Below, one piece after another: positions 17,242-26,390 of a stretch of DNA of 64,000 nt. The notes beneath the pieces are model-generated. The model was not told the origin of the DNA. It saw only the letters and a list, made by a program, of their open reading frames with translations, and did no database searches. The DNA is from a virus. Both the position numbers and the translations under genes were made by a program. The stretch covers positions 62,001-126,000 of IMG/VR virus record IMGVR_UViG_3300023179_000009; one strand, given 5' to 3'. Position 1 is the stretch's first letter, and every line of letters starts with the position of its first letter.

Positions 17242-17748
17242 ATGATCAAAGACTCTGTTTTGATATTTTGCGAAAGAAATTTGTTTGACGGAACGTCTGA
17301 AATACTTTTAATTTTAAAAAACAGACCCGAAAACCAAGCGGGTTATTATAATCTTCCTGGGGGCAAACTAGAGGACAATGAGTGTCCCGTTTCTGCTGTT
17401 GCACGAGAACTCAAGGAAGAGACAGGTTATGAACTATCCCAAGAACCCGTTCATGTTGGAACTATAAAAGACGTTTCAAATCATATGGGAATTCATGTTT
17501 TTAAAGGAGACATTAGATTTCCTTTTATTGAATCTAACCCTAGACAAATCGAAACAGAGAAGCCAGAGTGGATGAGTTTTGATAAATTGTGGCACTGTCC
17601 TAGTTTAATACCAAACTTAAGAATAATCATACCTCTTATTCGTGGCGGGGCCTATGATTGGGTAATTGAATCTAGATTAATGCTGGAATATGGACCCAAT
17701 CACGATTTACACATTTGGTTTCCTACATACAAAAAGTTAATCGACTAA
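17242..17748 (+). CDS. Nudix hydrolase
   Basis: 168 aa from ATG 17242. A complete Nudix box G-x5-E-x7-REUxEExGU starts in LPGGKLEDNE and ends RELKEETGY, so it can bind Mg2+ and cleave a nucleoside diphosphate linked to another group. The substrate (oxidised dNTP, NDP-sugar, dinucleoside polyphosphate or ADP-ribose) cannot be told. It directly precedes the replicative helicase gene, which fits nucleotide-pool cleaning. A longer frame from 17206 runs through the promoter and is rejected. Confidence 0.88.
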   Translation: MIKDSVLIFCERNLFDGTSEILLILKNRPENQAGYYNLPGGKLEDNECPVSAVARELKEETGYELSQEPVHVGTIKDVSNHMGIHVFKGDIRFPFIESNPRQIETEKPEWMSFDKLWHCPSLIPNLRIIIPLIRGGAYDWVIESRLMLEYGPNHDLHIWFPTYKKLID

Positions 17749-17758
17749 AGGGTAAAAA

Positions 17759-19306
17759 TTGGAAGAAAATCAAGAAATAAATGATCCTGATCTTCAAGAT
17801 CCGGATCAAACTACCGACTCCAGATATTCTTGGGATGAGAATTTTCAAAGGCACGTTATGTCTTTGATGATATCGGACAGAATGTTTCTGCTTCAGTCTA
17901 TAGATTTAATCAAACCTTACTATTTCACAAATAAGATACATTCTAAAATTTGCAATATTGTATTTGATTTCTTTAAAAAATATCGTGTTTTGCCAATTAA
18001 AAATTTTATTATTCAGGAATTCAAGAAAGACATAACAGATGTTAAGACACTAGTGTTATACTCCACAGAACTAAATTTACTTTTTGATTATTTTCAACCA
18101 GGGATGGAATCTCGTGATTATTTGCAAGATAAAATAGTTTTTTTTGCAAAAATCCAATCTGTTAAAAAAGCTTTTCACGATTCTTTAAAATTAATAGACA
18201 GAGCGCCGGAATCAGAAGAAACTTGGAGCATGGTTTATGATGAGATGAGAAACGCCATGCAAACTCATCAAAATTTTGATATAGGATTGGATTATTTTAA
18301 AAGCCTATCTGATCGTTATGAGAAAAAAGACGATGATGACGAGAAAAAAGATCGATTTATTTTTGGACTTGATGAGATAGATCGAGAGATTGGAGGGGGC
18401 GGATATAGTCGTGGAGAAATTATATCAATTGTTGCCGGTTCTGGTGTTGGAAAATCGGTTATGCTTGCCTGCGTAACAGCTAACAATCTTTTAAGAAACA
18501 AAAAAGGTTTGTATATATCCTTGGAATTGGCAGAGGATAAGGTTGCTGCCAGAATGGACGCAATACTATCAGGTTTACCTATCCAGAATTTATTTTGTCA
18601 CAAAGAAGAATTATTCGACAGAATAAATAAATTGAATGTTCCCAAGGACGGTGTTGGTCCACTTATCATAAAACAGTTTTCCGCAGGCACGGCAACAGTG
18701 AACACTATTCGTGCGTATGTTTCTCAATTAAGATTCAATGGATTTGAACCAGATTTTATTATCATTGACTATGTTGGAGAAATGGCCTTACACCCAGATC
18801 TTAAAACTCACGAATCTCGTGAAAGAATAGTTCGTGAACTTAGAGCTATGGCTAGTGAGGAAAATGTTTTCGTTGCCACGGCCATGCAACCGAATAGAGA
18901 TGGCAAAAAAGATACTAAAGGTGATTTTGGAAGAATAGATGATGAACACCTTGCTGATTCTTTCGGTCAAATTAGACCTTTAGACGGTTGCATATCTTTA
19001 AATCAAAATGATAATGAGAAATTTTTGGGTATTGGAAGAGCCTATGTAATCAAACAAAGAGATGGAAAAAGTAGATTTACAATATATCTAAAATTCGACA
19101 AAGAAAGCCTCCGAATACAACAAATAAGCAACTCTGAGTATTTGTTTACTTTACAAAAGCATAAAGAAGAGGCATCGGATGAAACTAATATTGATATTGT
19201 AAAACAAAATTGGAAGCCAAAAAAAGATGAAGAAGTAATAGATGGAATCCAAGGAGATTACGAGAGTTACAAAGAAGTTTGCGAACAAAAATGTGAAGAT
19301 AATTGA
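17759..19306 (+). CDS. Replicative DNA helicase, DnaB/T4 gp41 family
   Basis: 515 aa. A helical N-terminal domain (residues about 25-170) precedes a RecA-like motor with Walker A AGSGVGKS near 226-233, Walker B-like FIIIDYVGEMAL, and a Gln-rich H3/H4 region (ATAMQPNRD). It would unwind DNA at the fork as a hexamer. Start is TTG 17759, after a weak site; no in-frame ATG lies near. The C-terminal tail (~60 aa) is acidic and may contact partner proteins. It is followed 41 nt on by the UvsY-like gene. Confidence 0.87.
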   Translation: MEENQEINDPDLQDPDQTTDSRYSWDENFQRHVMSLMISDRMFLLQSIDLIKPYYFTNKIHSKICNIVFDFFKKYRVLPIKNFIIQEFKKDITDVKTLVLYSTELNLLFDYFQPGMESRDYLQDKIVFFAKIQSVKKAFHDSLKLIDRAPESEETWSMVYDEMRNAMQTHQNFDIGLDYFKSLSDRYEKKDDDDEKKDRFIFGLDEIDREIGGGGYSRGEIISIVAGSGVGKSVMLACVTANNLLRNKKGLYISLELAEDKVAARMDAILSGLPIQNLFCHKEELFDRINKLNVPKDGVGPLIIKQFSAGTATVNTIRAYVSQLRFNGFEPDFIIIDYVGEMALHPDLKTHESRERIVRELRAMASEENVFVATAMQPNRDGKKDTKGDFGRIDDEHLADSFGQIRPLDGCISLNQNDNEKFLGIGRAYVIKQRDGKSRFTIYLKFDKESLRIQQISNSEYLFTLQKHKEEASDETNIDIVKQNWKPKKDEEVIDGIQGDYESYKEVCEQKCEDN

Positions 19307-19347
19307 AATTAAACTAACAACCATAATTAGAATTAAAGGAGACAAAA

Positions 19348-19896
19348 ATGTTGCCAAAAGAAAAATTAAACTTCGATAAATTTGAAGTAATATTAGAAGA
19401 AGAAAATCTTAAATTTAACGAGAATACTTTGAGTAATTATATTCAAAAAGAGGGAGGTTTCTATGATAGTTTTGGTCATTATTTAGCCCTTGCCGAAAAG
19501 AATTTGCAAAATAAAGAAAATCAATATGAAAAAATTTATTGTGAAAGATTCATAGAATCTAAGGAATTAGGATCCAGTGACAAATTAGCAGAGGCCAAGG
19601 CTAAATGCGACCCAGATATTGTTAAAATAAATGAAGAAATAACAGAAGCTAAATATGTTGTAAATCGTTTAAAAAACCACTTGAAGGCTTGGGATAAAAA
19701 TCATGACAATGCCCAAAGCATGGGACACATGCTAAGAAAACAAATGGATAAACTAGATGGTAATATTTATGGAAATCATGGCTATCAACCATCTAACTTA
19801 GACCAAGAGATATCCTCAACAGTGAGTGCTTTTGAAAAAAAAATCAAGAAAGAAACTGGATTTGATTCTTCTTTAGGAATAGAAGGTCTAGTCTGA
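19348..19896 (+). CDS. Possible UvsY-like recombination mediator
   Basis: 182 aa, mostly helical and charged, after an aaaggag site. The C-terminal half has an AKYVVNRLKNHLKAWDKNHDNAQ segment followed by a GHMLRKQMDKL helix. This resembles the order in T4 UvsY, where a YW..LL helix is followed by an SRGFAIKHIQDM helix. UvsY loads UvsX on gp32-coated ssDNA, and both partners are encoded nearby. The similarity is by eye and weak. The last base of the stop codon is also the A of the next ATG. Confidence 0.4.
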   Translation: MLPKEKLNFDKFEVILEEENLKFNENTLSNYIQKEGGFYDSFGHYLALAEKNLQNKENQYEKIYCERFIESKELGSSDKLAEAKAKCDPDIVKINEEITEAKYVVNRLKNHLKAWDKNHDNAQSMGHMLRKQMDKLDGNIYGNHGYQPSNLDQEISSTVSAFEKKIKKETGFDSSLGIEGLV

Positions 19897-20576
19897 TGGT
19901 CGATCCATCAAATATAACAAAATATAATTGTAGTGATTTTGAACTACAAGAATTGATATTATTTTGGATTTGTGTTGCTGGTAAAAAAGCTAATACAATT
20001 TCTAGAATTTTAGAAAATTTTTTACAAGAAGGTTTTAAAAAATTTGGTTGTTCTAAACCTTTTGATGTAATTTTAAGTTACAAAGATGATTTGCCACAAG
20101 AATTAAAAAAACATGGTATAGGTTGTTATAATAACAAATCTAAAACTATGTTAGAATTAGCAAAATCTAATATCGATCTTAAAAACTGCCATGTGGATGA
20201 TTTGGAATCAATATATGGTATAGGCATGAAAACAAGCCGTTGTTTTCTATTACACTCTAGAGAAAATGCCGAGTACGCCGGTTTAGATACCCATATCCTA
20301 AAATTCATGAAAATTTTAGGATATGATGTTCCTAAATCCACTCCCGTAAAAAATAAATATAAAAAAATAGAAAAAGATTTTTTATATTTGGTTAAAAAAT
20401 CGGGTCTTTCGGCTCAAGATGTTGATCTTTTAATATGGAATTATTTCTCGCAAAGAATAGTTAATGATGAATTTAAAACGCTCTTGGTTTCAATAAATAC
20501 AAAAGAATCTTTGGTTTTTTTGAAACACATTGGGCAGCGAAATGAAAAATTATTGGTTAGAACAGAGCAGGATTAA
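19896..20576 (+). CDS. HhH-GPD DNA glycosylase-like protein
   Basis: 226 aa. A helix-hairpin-helix (LESIYGIGMKTSRCFLL, residues about 104-120) is followed by the catalytic-Asp region GLDTHILKFMKILG. The Lys in GIGMKTS sits where bifunctional endonuclease III-type enzymes carry the Schiff-base lysine. There is no C-terminal FeS cluster. It would remove damaged bases, or bases modified by host defence. It overlaps the UvsY-like stop by 1 nt and the next gene by 35 nt. Confidence 0.7.
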   Translation: MVDPSNITKYNCSDFELQELILFWICVAGKKANTISRILENFLQEGFKKFGCSKPFDVILSYKDDLPQELKKHGIGCYNNKSKTMLELAKSNIDLKNCHVDDLESIYGIGMKTSRCFLLHSRENAEYAGLDTHILKFMKILGYDVPKSTPVKNKYKKIEKDFLYLVKKSGLSAQDVDLLIWNYFSQRIVNDEFKTLLVSINTKESLVFLKHIGQRNEKLLVRTEQD

Positions 20577-20964
20577 AAATAAAAATTACTATACTATAGA
20601 ATTTATTGATAAAATATATAATTTAACAATATTAAAACCAGAAAAAGCTGGTATTCAAAATAACATATATCAATTTGATCCTATATTATCTAATTTCGGC
20701 AAAAACACAGCCGAATTAGAGGTTATTTTTGAATCTTCTAAAAATCATTCTTTGCTTAATAATTTTTTATCATATTGTAGCAGCAAAATGTGGTCTTGGA
20801 AATGTATTTTAAAAAATTATGTTAAACTTCAACTTATTGAAAATTATGATTTAGATGAGTTAATTTTTGATTCAATAAGTACTTTTCCTAATTTTAGAAA
20901 TAACGACATTAACGTAAAATTAAAATTTTACTATTCAAAAGTAAAATATGAAAAAATTAAATGA
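20542..20964 (+). CDS. Unknown protein
   Basis: 140 aa from ATG 20542; it overlaps the 3' end of the glycosylase gene by 35 nt. Rich in Asn, Lys and Ile, with beta-type segments (YNLTILKPEKAG, VKLKFYYSKVKY) and no known motif. It ends 4 nt into the start of the large propeller gene, so it may be part of the same virion unit. Confidence 0.5.
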   Translation: MKNYWLEQSRIKNKNYYTIEFIDKIYNLTILKPEKAGIQNNIYQFDPILSNFGKNTAELEVIFESSKNHSLLNNFLSYCSSKMWSWKCILKNYVKLQLIENYDLDELIFDSISTFPNFRNNDINVKLKFYYSKVKYEKIK

Positions 20965-23288
20965 TATACAACAATAACTTAAATTCTTTAAAAGATATTA
21001 ATAGGCGAATATCCGTTTTGGAGATGATAGAAAAAATAAAAAATGGAGGCATGATTTGGCAGAGAACGGGTAACTTTTCTTGGAAAACAATACAAAGACA
21101 AGATGGCGATATATGGGAAATGGTGATATCAAGACAACAAGATAACTACGCAGGCACATCAGAATTCGCAGAATCAAAAAATCTTACATCTGAGCGAGTT
21201 GTTTTAGATTTTAAAAAAAATAACAATCATTATTTTTCTATAGATTCTTATTTTGATTCAAATATATTCGAACTATACAATGAGTTATCTGGGGATGATG
21301 ATTATTTAAAAGATAAATTATTGTTGTTGGATTTAAATAATCAAAATTTAATAAATGAAATAGGATCCAGAACACCAACCGTATACTCAATTCAAACATC
21401 TGGAGGTTTGGTTTCTTCTAATATTATTTTGAGAATATATGATGAGTTCTCTATTGGTGGAATAAAATTTACCCGAATATCTTCGGATGCACAAATAATA
21501 TATCCTGTTCACAAACTGAATGGCCCTAGAGGCGTTTTAGTTCACAACGATAAGATTTTTATAGCAAATGAAGGCAATCCAGAATGCGTGGTTGTTCAAC
21601 TTCAAGACGAGCAAGGTGCTAATTTAGGATATCAATATAAAGTAGAGGGAAATGGATGGTTAAATGTTATACAAAGAAGTTTTAATTTTGACGCTAATTA
21701 CAACAAAAAAATAGAATTATCACATCCTAGTTTTTCTCTTTGTAGAGTTCCATTAAAGGGAGAGCGTGGAGTTCCAGAATCTTTAAAGAAAAAACTATAC
21801 TCTATAGGTTTTCATAGTCTTAAATTAGATGTAGTAGACACTGAAAAATTAGTTGTAACAAAAACAATAGATTTAGATTTTGGTGCTTGTGCTATAGATT
21901 GCAATATAAACATATATCACTTGTATGTTGCCGAAACAAAATTAGATCTGAATAACAAAAATTGGAGATGGGATCTTTTATTCGGACCAGATTACCCAGA
22001 TAATGGATCTGAATTGGTTGAGCCTATAGTTCCCAAGGTTTTATCAGAGGGACCGCCTTATAGAACCATACAGGATGTTCCAGTTGGTGTTCAAGGCAAA
22101 CCCTCAGTTAGTAAATTAACGGTTATAGACATAAGAACCGAAGAAGAAATTGACTCAGTTGATTTTGAAGAATGTAGTTTTAGTGATATGATAGTCGATT
22201 TAAATACTAATTTTATATATTTGGCAGACGCTGGCAACAATAAAGTTTATGCTTTAGATCCTCTTCGTAATTTTCAAATAATGAATATATTTGAAACAGG
22301 GGAAATGCCAATAAGTCTACAGATAATTAGAAATCAATTATATTGCGTTAATGCTAAATCAAATAATATAGAAATTTTTGAATTGGCAAGTTGGCAAAAA
22401 ATTGGAACAATTAATTCACCTTGGAACCACCCAGTAAAAATAAGAATAAATTCTAAAACAAGTTTGGCTTATTTGGCTCTTTATGGGGAATATGGATTTT
22501 TTGGAAATTCTATAGCTGTTATAGACACATGGGAAGATAAAATAGTAAAATTTATTAATGTTGGATTCGGACCATGGGATATTGACTTGGATGAGTCGGC
22601 TAACGTTCTATATGTTACTAATTACTTATCAAACAATACAACAGCTATTGATTTATCCAACGATAACTTTAATTACTTTGACCCTAGGTTTGAAACTATA
22701 AACATTACACCAGAGTCTTTTGGATTAAAAATATCTGGATCTGCGGATTTGACAACAGGGCGAGAAGACACAAGAGAAATGTCTGGCGGTGCATTGATTA
22801 GGCCAGGAAATTTAAGTTCCAGCGGGAACGTTTACGTTTCCAAAACGCCAGTCATTGTATCTCCCAAAAGATCTGTTGAATTGATTAAATTTTGTAAAGC
22901 ATTATCGCCATCGAATCCAGATATTTTTGTTTTTGATGATAATGATAAAATTAATTGTTATGGAACAATTAATGCCACTACGCCGAAGTACATTAGTTTC
23001 TCCGTGCCTTCAAACAAACAACTAAGTTATATTGATTTAAAGAATCTGTCTGGCGGCGATGGCGTTGCCTTTTTTGCAATTCAATCGGGTTCTTTTTGGT
23101 CGGCTGGCTTAAATACTAACTCTATGCTTGCTTATGGACATATATCCGCCTCCAATTTAAACACTAATTTACTTAACACATTAACAAAACAAGCAACCTT
23201 ACCCCTGTCTAGTGGGTTTTACACTATTTGGATGAATCAGACGGGGTCTCCAATCACTAACTTTAGATTAGTTATTGGCGTGATTTAG
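20961..23288 (+). CDS. Large putative virion protein with beta-propeller repeats
   Basis: 775 aa. Residues about 1-115 are related to the N-terminal domain of the protein at 4750 and to the one at 37582 (EMIEKIKNGGMIWQ, then RVVLDFKKNNNHYF). Residues about 180-560 contain YVTN/NHL-like propeller strands (FIYLADAGNNKVYALDP, VLYVTNYLSNNTTAIDL). The C-terminal ~180 residues form another beta-rich region. Propellers on phage tails usually bind glycans or proteins. No catalytic motif is visible. It converges with a short minus-strand gene, overlapping by 4 nt. Confidence 0.55.
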   Translation: MIYNNNLNSLKDINRRISVLEMIEKIKNGGMIWQRTGNFSWKTIQRQDGDIWEMVISRQQDNYAGTSEFAESKNLTSERVVLDFKKNNNHYFSIDSYFDSNIFELYNELSGDDDYLKDKLLLLDLNNQNLINEIGSRTPTVYSIQTSGGLVSSNIILRIYDEFSIGGIKFTRISSDAQIIYPVHKLNGPRGVLVHNDKIFIANEGNPECVVVQLQDEQGANLGYQYKVEGNGWLNVIQRSFNFDANYNKKIELSHPSFSLCRVPLKGERGVPESLKKKLYSIGFHSLKLDVVDTEKLVVTKTIDLDFGACAIDCNINIYHLYVAETKLDLNNKNWRWDLLFGPDYPDNGSELVEPIVPKVLSEGPPYRTIQDVPVGVQGKPSVSKLTVIDIRTEEEIDSVDFEECSFSDMIVDLNTNFIYLADAGNNKVYALDPLRNFQIMNIFETGEMPISLQIIRNQLYCVNAKSNNIEIFELASWQKIGTINSPWNHPVKIRINSKTSLAYLALYGEYGFFGNSIAVIDTWEDKIVKFINVGFGPWDIDLDESANVLYVTNYLSNNTTAIDLSNDNFNYFDPRFETINITPESFGLKISGSADLTTGREDTREMSGGALIRPGNLSSSGNVYVSKTPVIVSPKRSVELIKFCKALSPSNPDIFVFDDNDKINCYGTINATTPKYISFSVPSNKQLSYIDLKNLSGGDGVAFFAIQSGSFWSAGLNTNSMLAYGHISASNLNTNLLNTLTKQATLPLSSGFYTIWMNQTGSPITNFRLVIGVI

Positions 23289-23548
23289 TTGATCTCGGAC
23301 ATGATCCAATTATAAACTTCTTCAACATCATCTTTGCTGGTGGCTATATGGTCCGAAGCCCAATCGTGTCCTTTTTCTAAAAGATTATCTAGTGTTTTTT
23401 GATCAAGCGATAATAACTTGTCCACTCTTTCTTTGATAGTTTTTAAATTAGAAAAAAACATATAGTTTTTTGTTTCCATTCCTTCACTTTTTTCTAAATC
23501 ATCTTGATTCAAAATTCCTGACAAATACAGTGCGTAATTGGGATCCAT
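23285..23548 (-). CDS. Small acidic protein, unknown
   Basis: 87 aa, helical and acidic, with Trp-containing C-terminal segments HDWASDHIATSKDDVEEVYNW. A good Shine-Dalgarno (ggaggg) precedes ATG 23548. I have a vague memory of similar short proteins with this C-terminal pattern in environmental genomes, but cannot assign a function. Confidence 0.6.
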   Translation of the reverse strand: MDPNYALYLSGILNQDDLEKSEGMETKNYMFFSNLKTIKERVDKLLSLDQKTLDNLLEKGHDWASDHIATSKDDVEEVYNWIMSEIN

Positions 23549-23653
23549 AACAACCCTCCAAAATATATATCAAAATTACTATATAATTATGTGTGGTCCA
23601 AAAAGACACACTTCTATGGTCATTTCGACATAGAGACAATTTAGGAGGTTTAA

Positions 23654-24130
23654 ATGAATCTTATTAATCCAAATAGGTCTATAGTTCCACTCAAAGATGA
23701 TTTGTTTTTTCCAATAGAACAACACTTTGACAAATTTTTTGATCAATTCTTCAAAAAAGATAACTTACATGCATTAGGAAACAATACCGGTTTTCCAAAA
23801 ATTAATGCGTATGAAAAAGATGGCGAACTAATTTTGTCCATTGCTGTAGCTGGTATGACTTCTAAAGACTTGAAGGTAGAAGTCGATAATGAAAATGTAT
23901 TACTCGTATCTGGTAGAGTTTCGGAAGATTATCACTTGCCGGAAGAAGCTGTGGTTCATCTTAGAGAGTTACGACTTTCTTATTTTGAAAGAAGGCTGCA
24001 ACTTCCTAAAAATATAGAAGGAGATCCAGAGGCTTTAGTTAAAGACGGAATTTTAACTTTAAAGTGGAAATTGAAAGTTGATAAATCTTCTCGTGCAAAA
24101 ACTAGATCTATACCCATTAGATCGCAGTAA
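23654..24130 (+). CDS. Small heat shock protein, Hsp20 family
   Basis: 158 aa. The alpha-crystallin domain spans residues about 45-145: FPKINAYEKDGELILSIAVA, VSGRVSED, SYFERRLQLP and the closing GILTLKWKLK. It holds unfolding proteins, and phage copies (known in cyanophages) are thought to help during infection or head assembly. A perfect aggagg Shine-Dalgarno precedes ATG 23654, and a TATAAT at 23582-23587 could be its -10 element. A strong terminator follows. Confidence 0.9.
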   Translation: MNLINPNRSIVPLKDDLFFPIEQHFDKFFDQFFKKDNLHALGNNTGFPKINAYEKDGELILSIAVAGMTSKDLKVEVDNENVLLVSGRVSEDYHLPEEAVVHLRELRLSYFERRLQLPKNIEGDPEALVKDGILTLKWKLKVDKSSRAKTRSIPIRSQ

Positions 24131-24156
24131 AATTAAATAATTTAGATATTGGTTTT

Positions 24157-24190
24157 AGAGCGTTAGAAAAATTTTTCTAACGCTCTTTTA
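24157..24190. terminator. Intrinsic terminator after hsp20
   Basis: Perfect 15-bp inverted repeat: agagcgttagaaaaa pairs with tttttctaacgctct, followed by TTTTA. Confidence 0.85.
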
Positions 24191-24193
24191 TAC

Positions 24194-24345
24194 ACCTCCC
24201 GCCAAAAACCCAGTCCTCTTTAGAGGCTGGGATGAATGGCAGTTAAGTATAGAAAAAATTCAATTCGGCACTATATTAGTATGAGATTCGGGACGGAATC
24301 TTTGTGCTTTGGCATTAGAAGCCGACTCTTTTTAGGGAGTCGGAG
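24194..24345. mobile_element. IS200/IS605-type end hairpins without transposase
   Basis: Two hairpins, at 24209-24231 (cccagtcctc...ggctggg) and 24319-24340 (ccgactc...gagtcgg), sit in about 150 nt. The context ccgccaaaaacccag...gggatgaatggc and gaagcc-hairpin-gagcgttcac resembles the subterminal hairpins and omega-RNA 3' ends of IS200/IS605-family elements. No tnpA or tnpB lies between or near them, so this is either a miniature or decayed element or a free-standing guide-like RNA. A second copy of the first hairpin is at 28862. Confidence 0.45.
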
Positions 24346-24355
24346 CGTTCACTTT

Positions 24356-24949
24356 ATGGAAGAATTTTTTCAAAAAATAAAAGATAAATTTGAAAAATCA
24401 AATATTTCTACAATAAACATTATTCCAAAAATTAAATTGGCGAATGTTTCATCCAAACTTTCCCCAGCTTTCAATGACCCAAAATATCTTCCTTTTTATT
24501 ATAAACTGGGATCAGAATTAAGGCCATCAAGTGTTTTGCAAGTAGGATCAAGTTTAGGTTTAATGGCTGCTGTTTTTACAAGATCTTGCACAACTGTTGA
24601 GGAGTGGTCTATTGTTGATAATAAAAAAAGAAATTTAAATATAGTTGATTGTAATTTGAAATTAAATTATAATTTAAAAACAAATTATATTTTTTTAGAT
24701 GATAAAAAATTGGAAGATCAAACTTTTAAAAAGTTCGATCTCATACTAATAACAGAAGATTTCGAAGTCAAAGATTTGAAAAAATTTTTATTTTATTTTT
24801 GGGATTTTTTAAATTTTGACTCTTTTTTAGTTGTAGATTTTCTTTTTAAAGAAGATAAAAAGAACATTTTTTTAGATTTTTGTTCAATCAAAAATAGGTC
24901 CGCATTTTTTTTGGACACAAGATATAAAATTGGTATAATAAAAAAATAA
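24356..24949 (+). CDS. Methyltransferase-like Rossmann-fold protein
   Basis: 197 aa from ATG 24356. The longer frame from 24236 runs through the IS-type hairpins and is rejected. SSVLQVGSSLGLMAAVF resembles SAM motif I with the first conserved Asp or Glu replaced by Gln. EWSIVDNKK is the strand-2 acidic region, and FDLILITEDF resembles motif IV. The layout is that of O-methyltransferase family proteins, but the motifs are degenerate and activity is uncertain. No target can be proposed. Confidence 0.45.
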   Translation: MEEFFQKIKDKFEKSNISTINIIPKIKLANVSSKLSPAFNDPKYLPFYYKLGSELRPSSVLQVGSSLGLMAAVFTRSCTTVEEWSIVDNKKRNLNIVDCNLKLNYNLKTNYIFLDDKKLEDQTFKKFDLILITEDFEVKDLKKFLFYFWDFLNFDSFLVVDFLFKEDKKNIFLDFCSIKNRSAFFLDTRYKIGIIKK

Positions 24950-24959
24950 AGAGAATTTT

Positions 24960-25781
24960 ATGGCCTTTGAAATAAAATATATTTTTCATGATAGAGATGA
25001 AAACGGACAATACAACACAGAAAAATCACAAGAAAAAACCGTAAAATTGGGAAAATTTTTAGAAGACATACCCTTAGAAAAAGTCGCCTCTTCAATAATG
25101 TCGTATTTAGCAAGAAGAGACATATGGGTAACTAAAGTTGAAGTTTTTGAGATAGTAAAAAAAGAGGTTAATTTTAAAGAATCTAAAGATGGAAAAGGAA
25201 TAGTTTTAAAAGGTAAAAAATTTAGTTTCATAGAAGGTTCAAAATTCGATATACAAGAAACAGACGAAACAGAAGAGGAATCAACAAATCAACCAGTTGA
25301 ATTCCAAAAGCAAAATTTGATATCAATTAAACCAACAATATCTAAGGAAAACATTAATAATAATAAAGTTTTATACAGGGTGTTATTTGACCCACCAATA
25401 CAATATTTTAATGAGGTCAAAAGATTGGGATTGAGATTTTCTCAAGATAAAGAATACCCAGTTCACAAGGTGGTACAACACCCAACCGGGAAACTAGAAC
25501 TTCAAAAAATAGCTGTAACAGATGACGTTGGTAGAGTGGTTGTTGTTGATGAAAAATTTTTCACAATAATAGGATCCGGCTTGTTGGCTGATAAAGAACT
25601 TAATTTCTCTGGATCTGCATCTAGAATTCAAAGAAAACCTAAATTATCATTTGAAGACCAAATGATCGCAGAAACGCCAGATCTTAGACCTAAATCTTGC
25701 AGCACAAACATACCCTTAGATGATGGCTCAATTCCAGAACACTTGATGTCAGTTCCGGACATAAGAGCCAAAAAAAATTAA
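24960..25781 (+). CDS. Unknown protein upstream of gp32
   Basis: 273 aa. The N-terminal ~85 residues look like an alpha/beta domain (FEIKYIFHDRDENGQY, then helices). Next comes an acidic Glu/Thr linker (about 100-120) and a basic, beta-type second domain from about residue 140. Its position in a run leading to the ssDNA-binding protein suggests a replication role, with no motif to support this. The Shine-Dalgarno is weak (agag). Confidence 0.55.
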   Translation: MAFEIKYIFHDRDENGQYNTEKSQEKTVKLGKFLEDIPLEKVASSIMSYLARRDIWVTKVEVFEIVKKEVNFKESKDGKGIVLKGKKFSFIEGSKFDIQETDETEEESTNQPVEFQKQNLISIKPTISKENINNNKVLYRVLFDPPIQYFNEVKRLGLRFSQDKEYPVHKVVQHPTGKLELQKIAVTDDVGRVVVVDEKFFTIIGSGLLADKELNFSGSASRIQRKPKLSFEDQMIAETPDLRPKSCSTNIPLDDGSIPEHLMSVPDIRAKKN

Positions 25782-25793
25782 AGAAAGGAATTT

Positions 25794-26297
25794 ATGGGAA
25801 AACCATCACCGAGAAGATTAAAGAAAAAAAAAGAACGTGAAAAAGAAGCTAAGAAAAAAGTATTGTTAAAAAGAGCGGCAATGAGAGCCCCTCAAGTAGA
25901 AGAAAACAAACAAAAGAAAAAAATGAAAAGAGTTAGTAAATTGCAAAAAGAAATGGGAGAACTCAACATGTGGGCAGATGAGGTTTTGTGCAGGATGAGC
26001 AATGATACTTTAACTCAACTCGAAAAAAACGCCAAAATACTTAAGGCCCTTGAGGCACAGTATGAAAAAGAAAAATCCGAGAAAAGAAACCTTAATCAAA
26101 ATTTAGAACAAAAAGGTTTATCAACTTTAAAGGAAAAGTTGGATTATTTACATAACGAATTGGTTGAACAACAAAAATCTGCTGGGTATGAGGTTTTGAA
26201 AGATGAAATAGAGTTACACAAAATTGCTAATCAAAAAGATATAGCAGAAGTAACAGTCTGCAAAGCACCTGATTTTCAGACTGAACAAGAAAAATAA
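25794..26297 (+). CDS. Highly basic coiled-coil protein
   Basis: 167 aa. Residues 1-50 are extremely Lys/Arg-rich (RRLKKKKEREKEAKKKVLL); the rest is a long charged helix with heptad-like Leu spacing that probably forms a coiled coil. It could bind nucleic acid through its N-terminus. It follows the previous gene by 12 nt after an aaaggaa site. Function unknown. Confidence 0.55.
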   Translation: MGKPSPRRLKKKKEREKEAKKKVLLKRAAMRAPQVEENKQKKKMKRVSKLQKEMGELNMWADEVLCRMSNDTLTQLEKNAKILKALEAQYEKEKSEKRNLNQNLEQKGLSTLKEKLDYLHNELVEQQKSAGYEVLKDEIELHKIANQKDIAEVTVCKAPDFQTEQEK

Positions 26298-26390
26298 ATT
26301 GATCAGTTGACTTATAATTTTAAAAAATTATAATAAATGAGTTGACTACAAAATTACTTGTATCAAAACTTAGAAATTACGGAGAAAAAC

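Noticed and set aside
24236-24355. N-terminal extension of the methyltransferase-like gene
   Set aside because: It runs through the IS-type hairpins; the ATG at 24356 gives a normal start.
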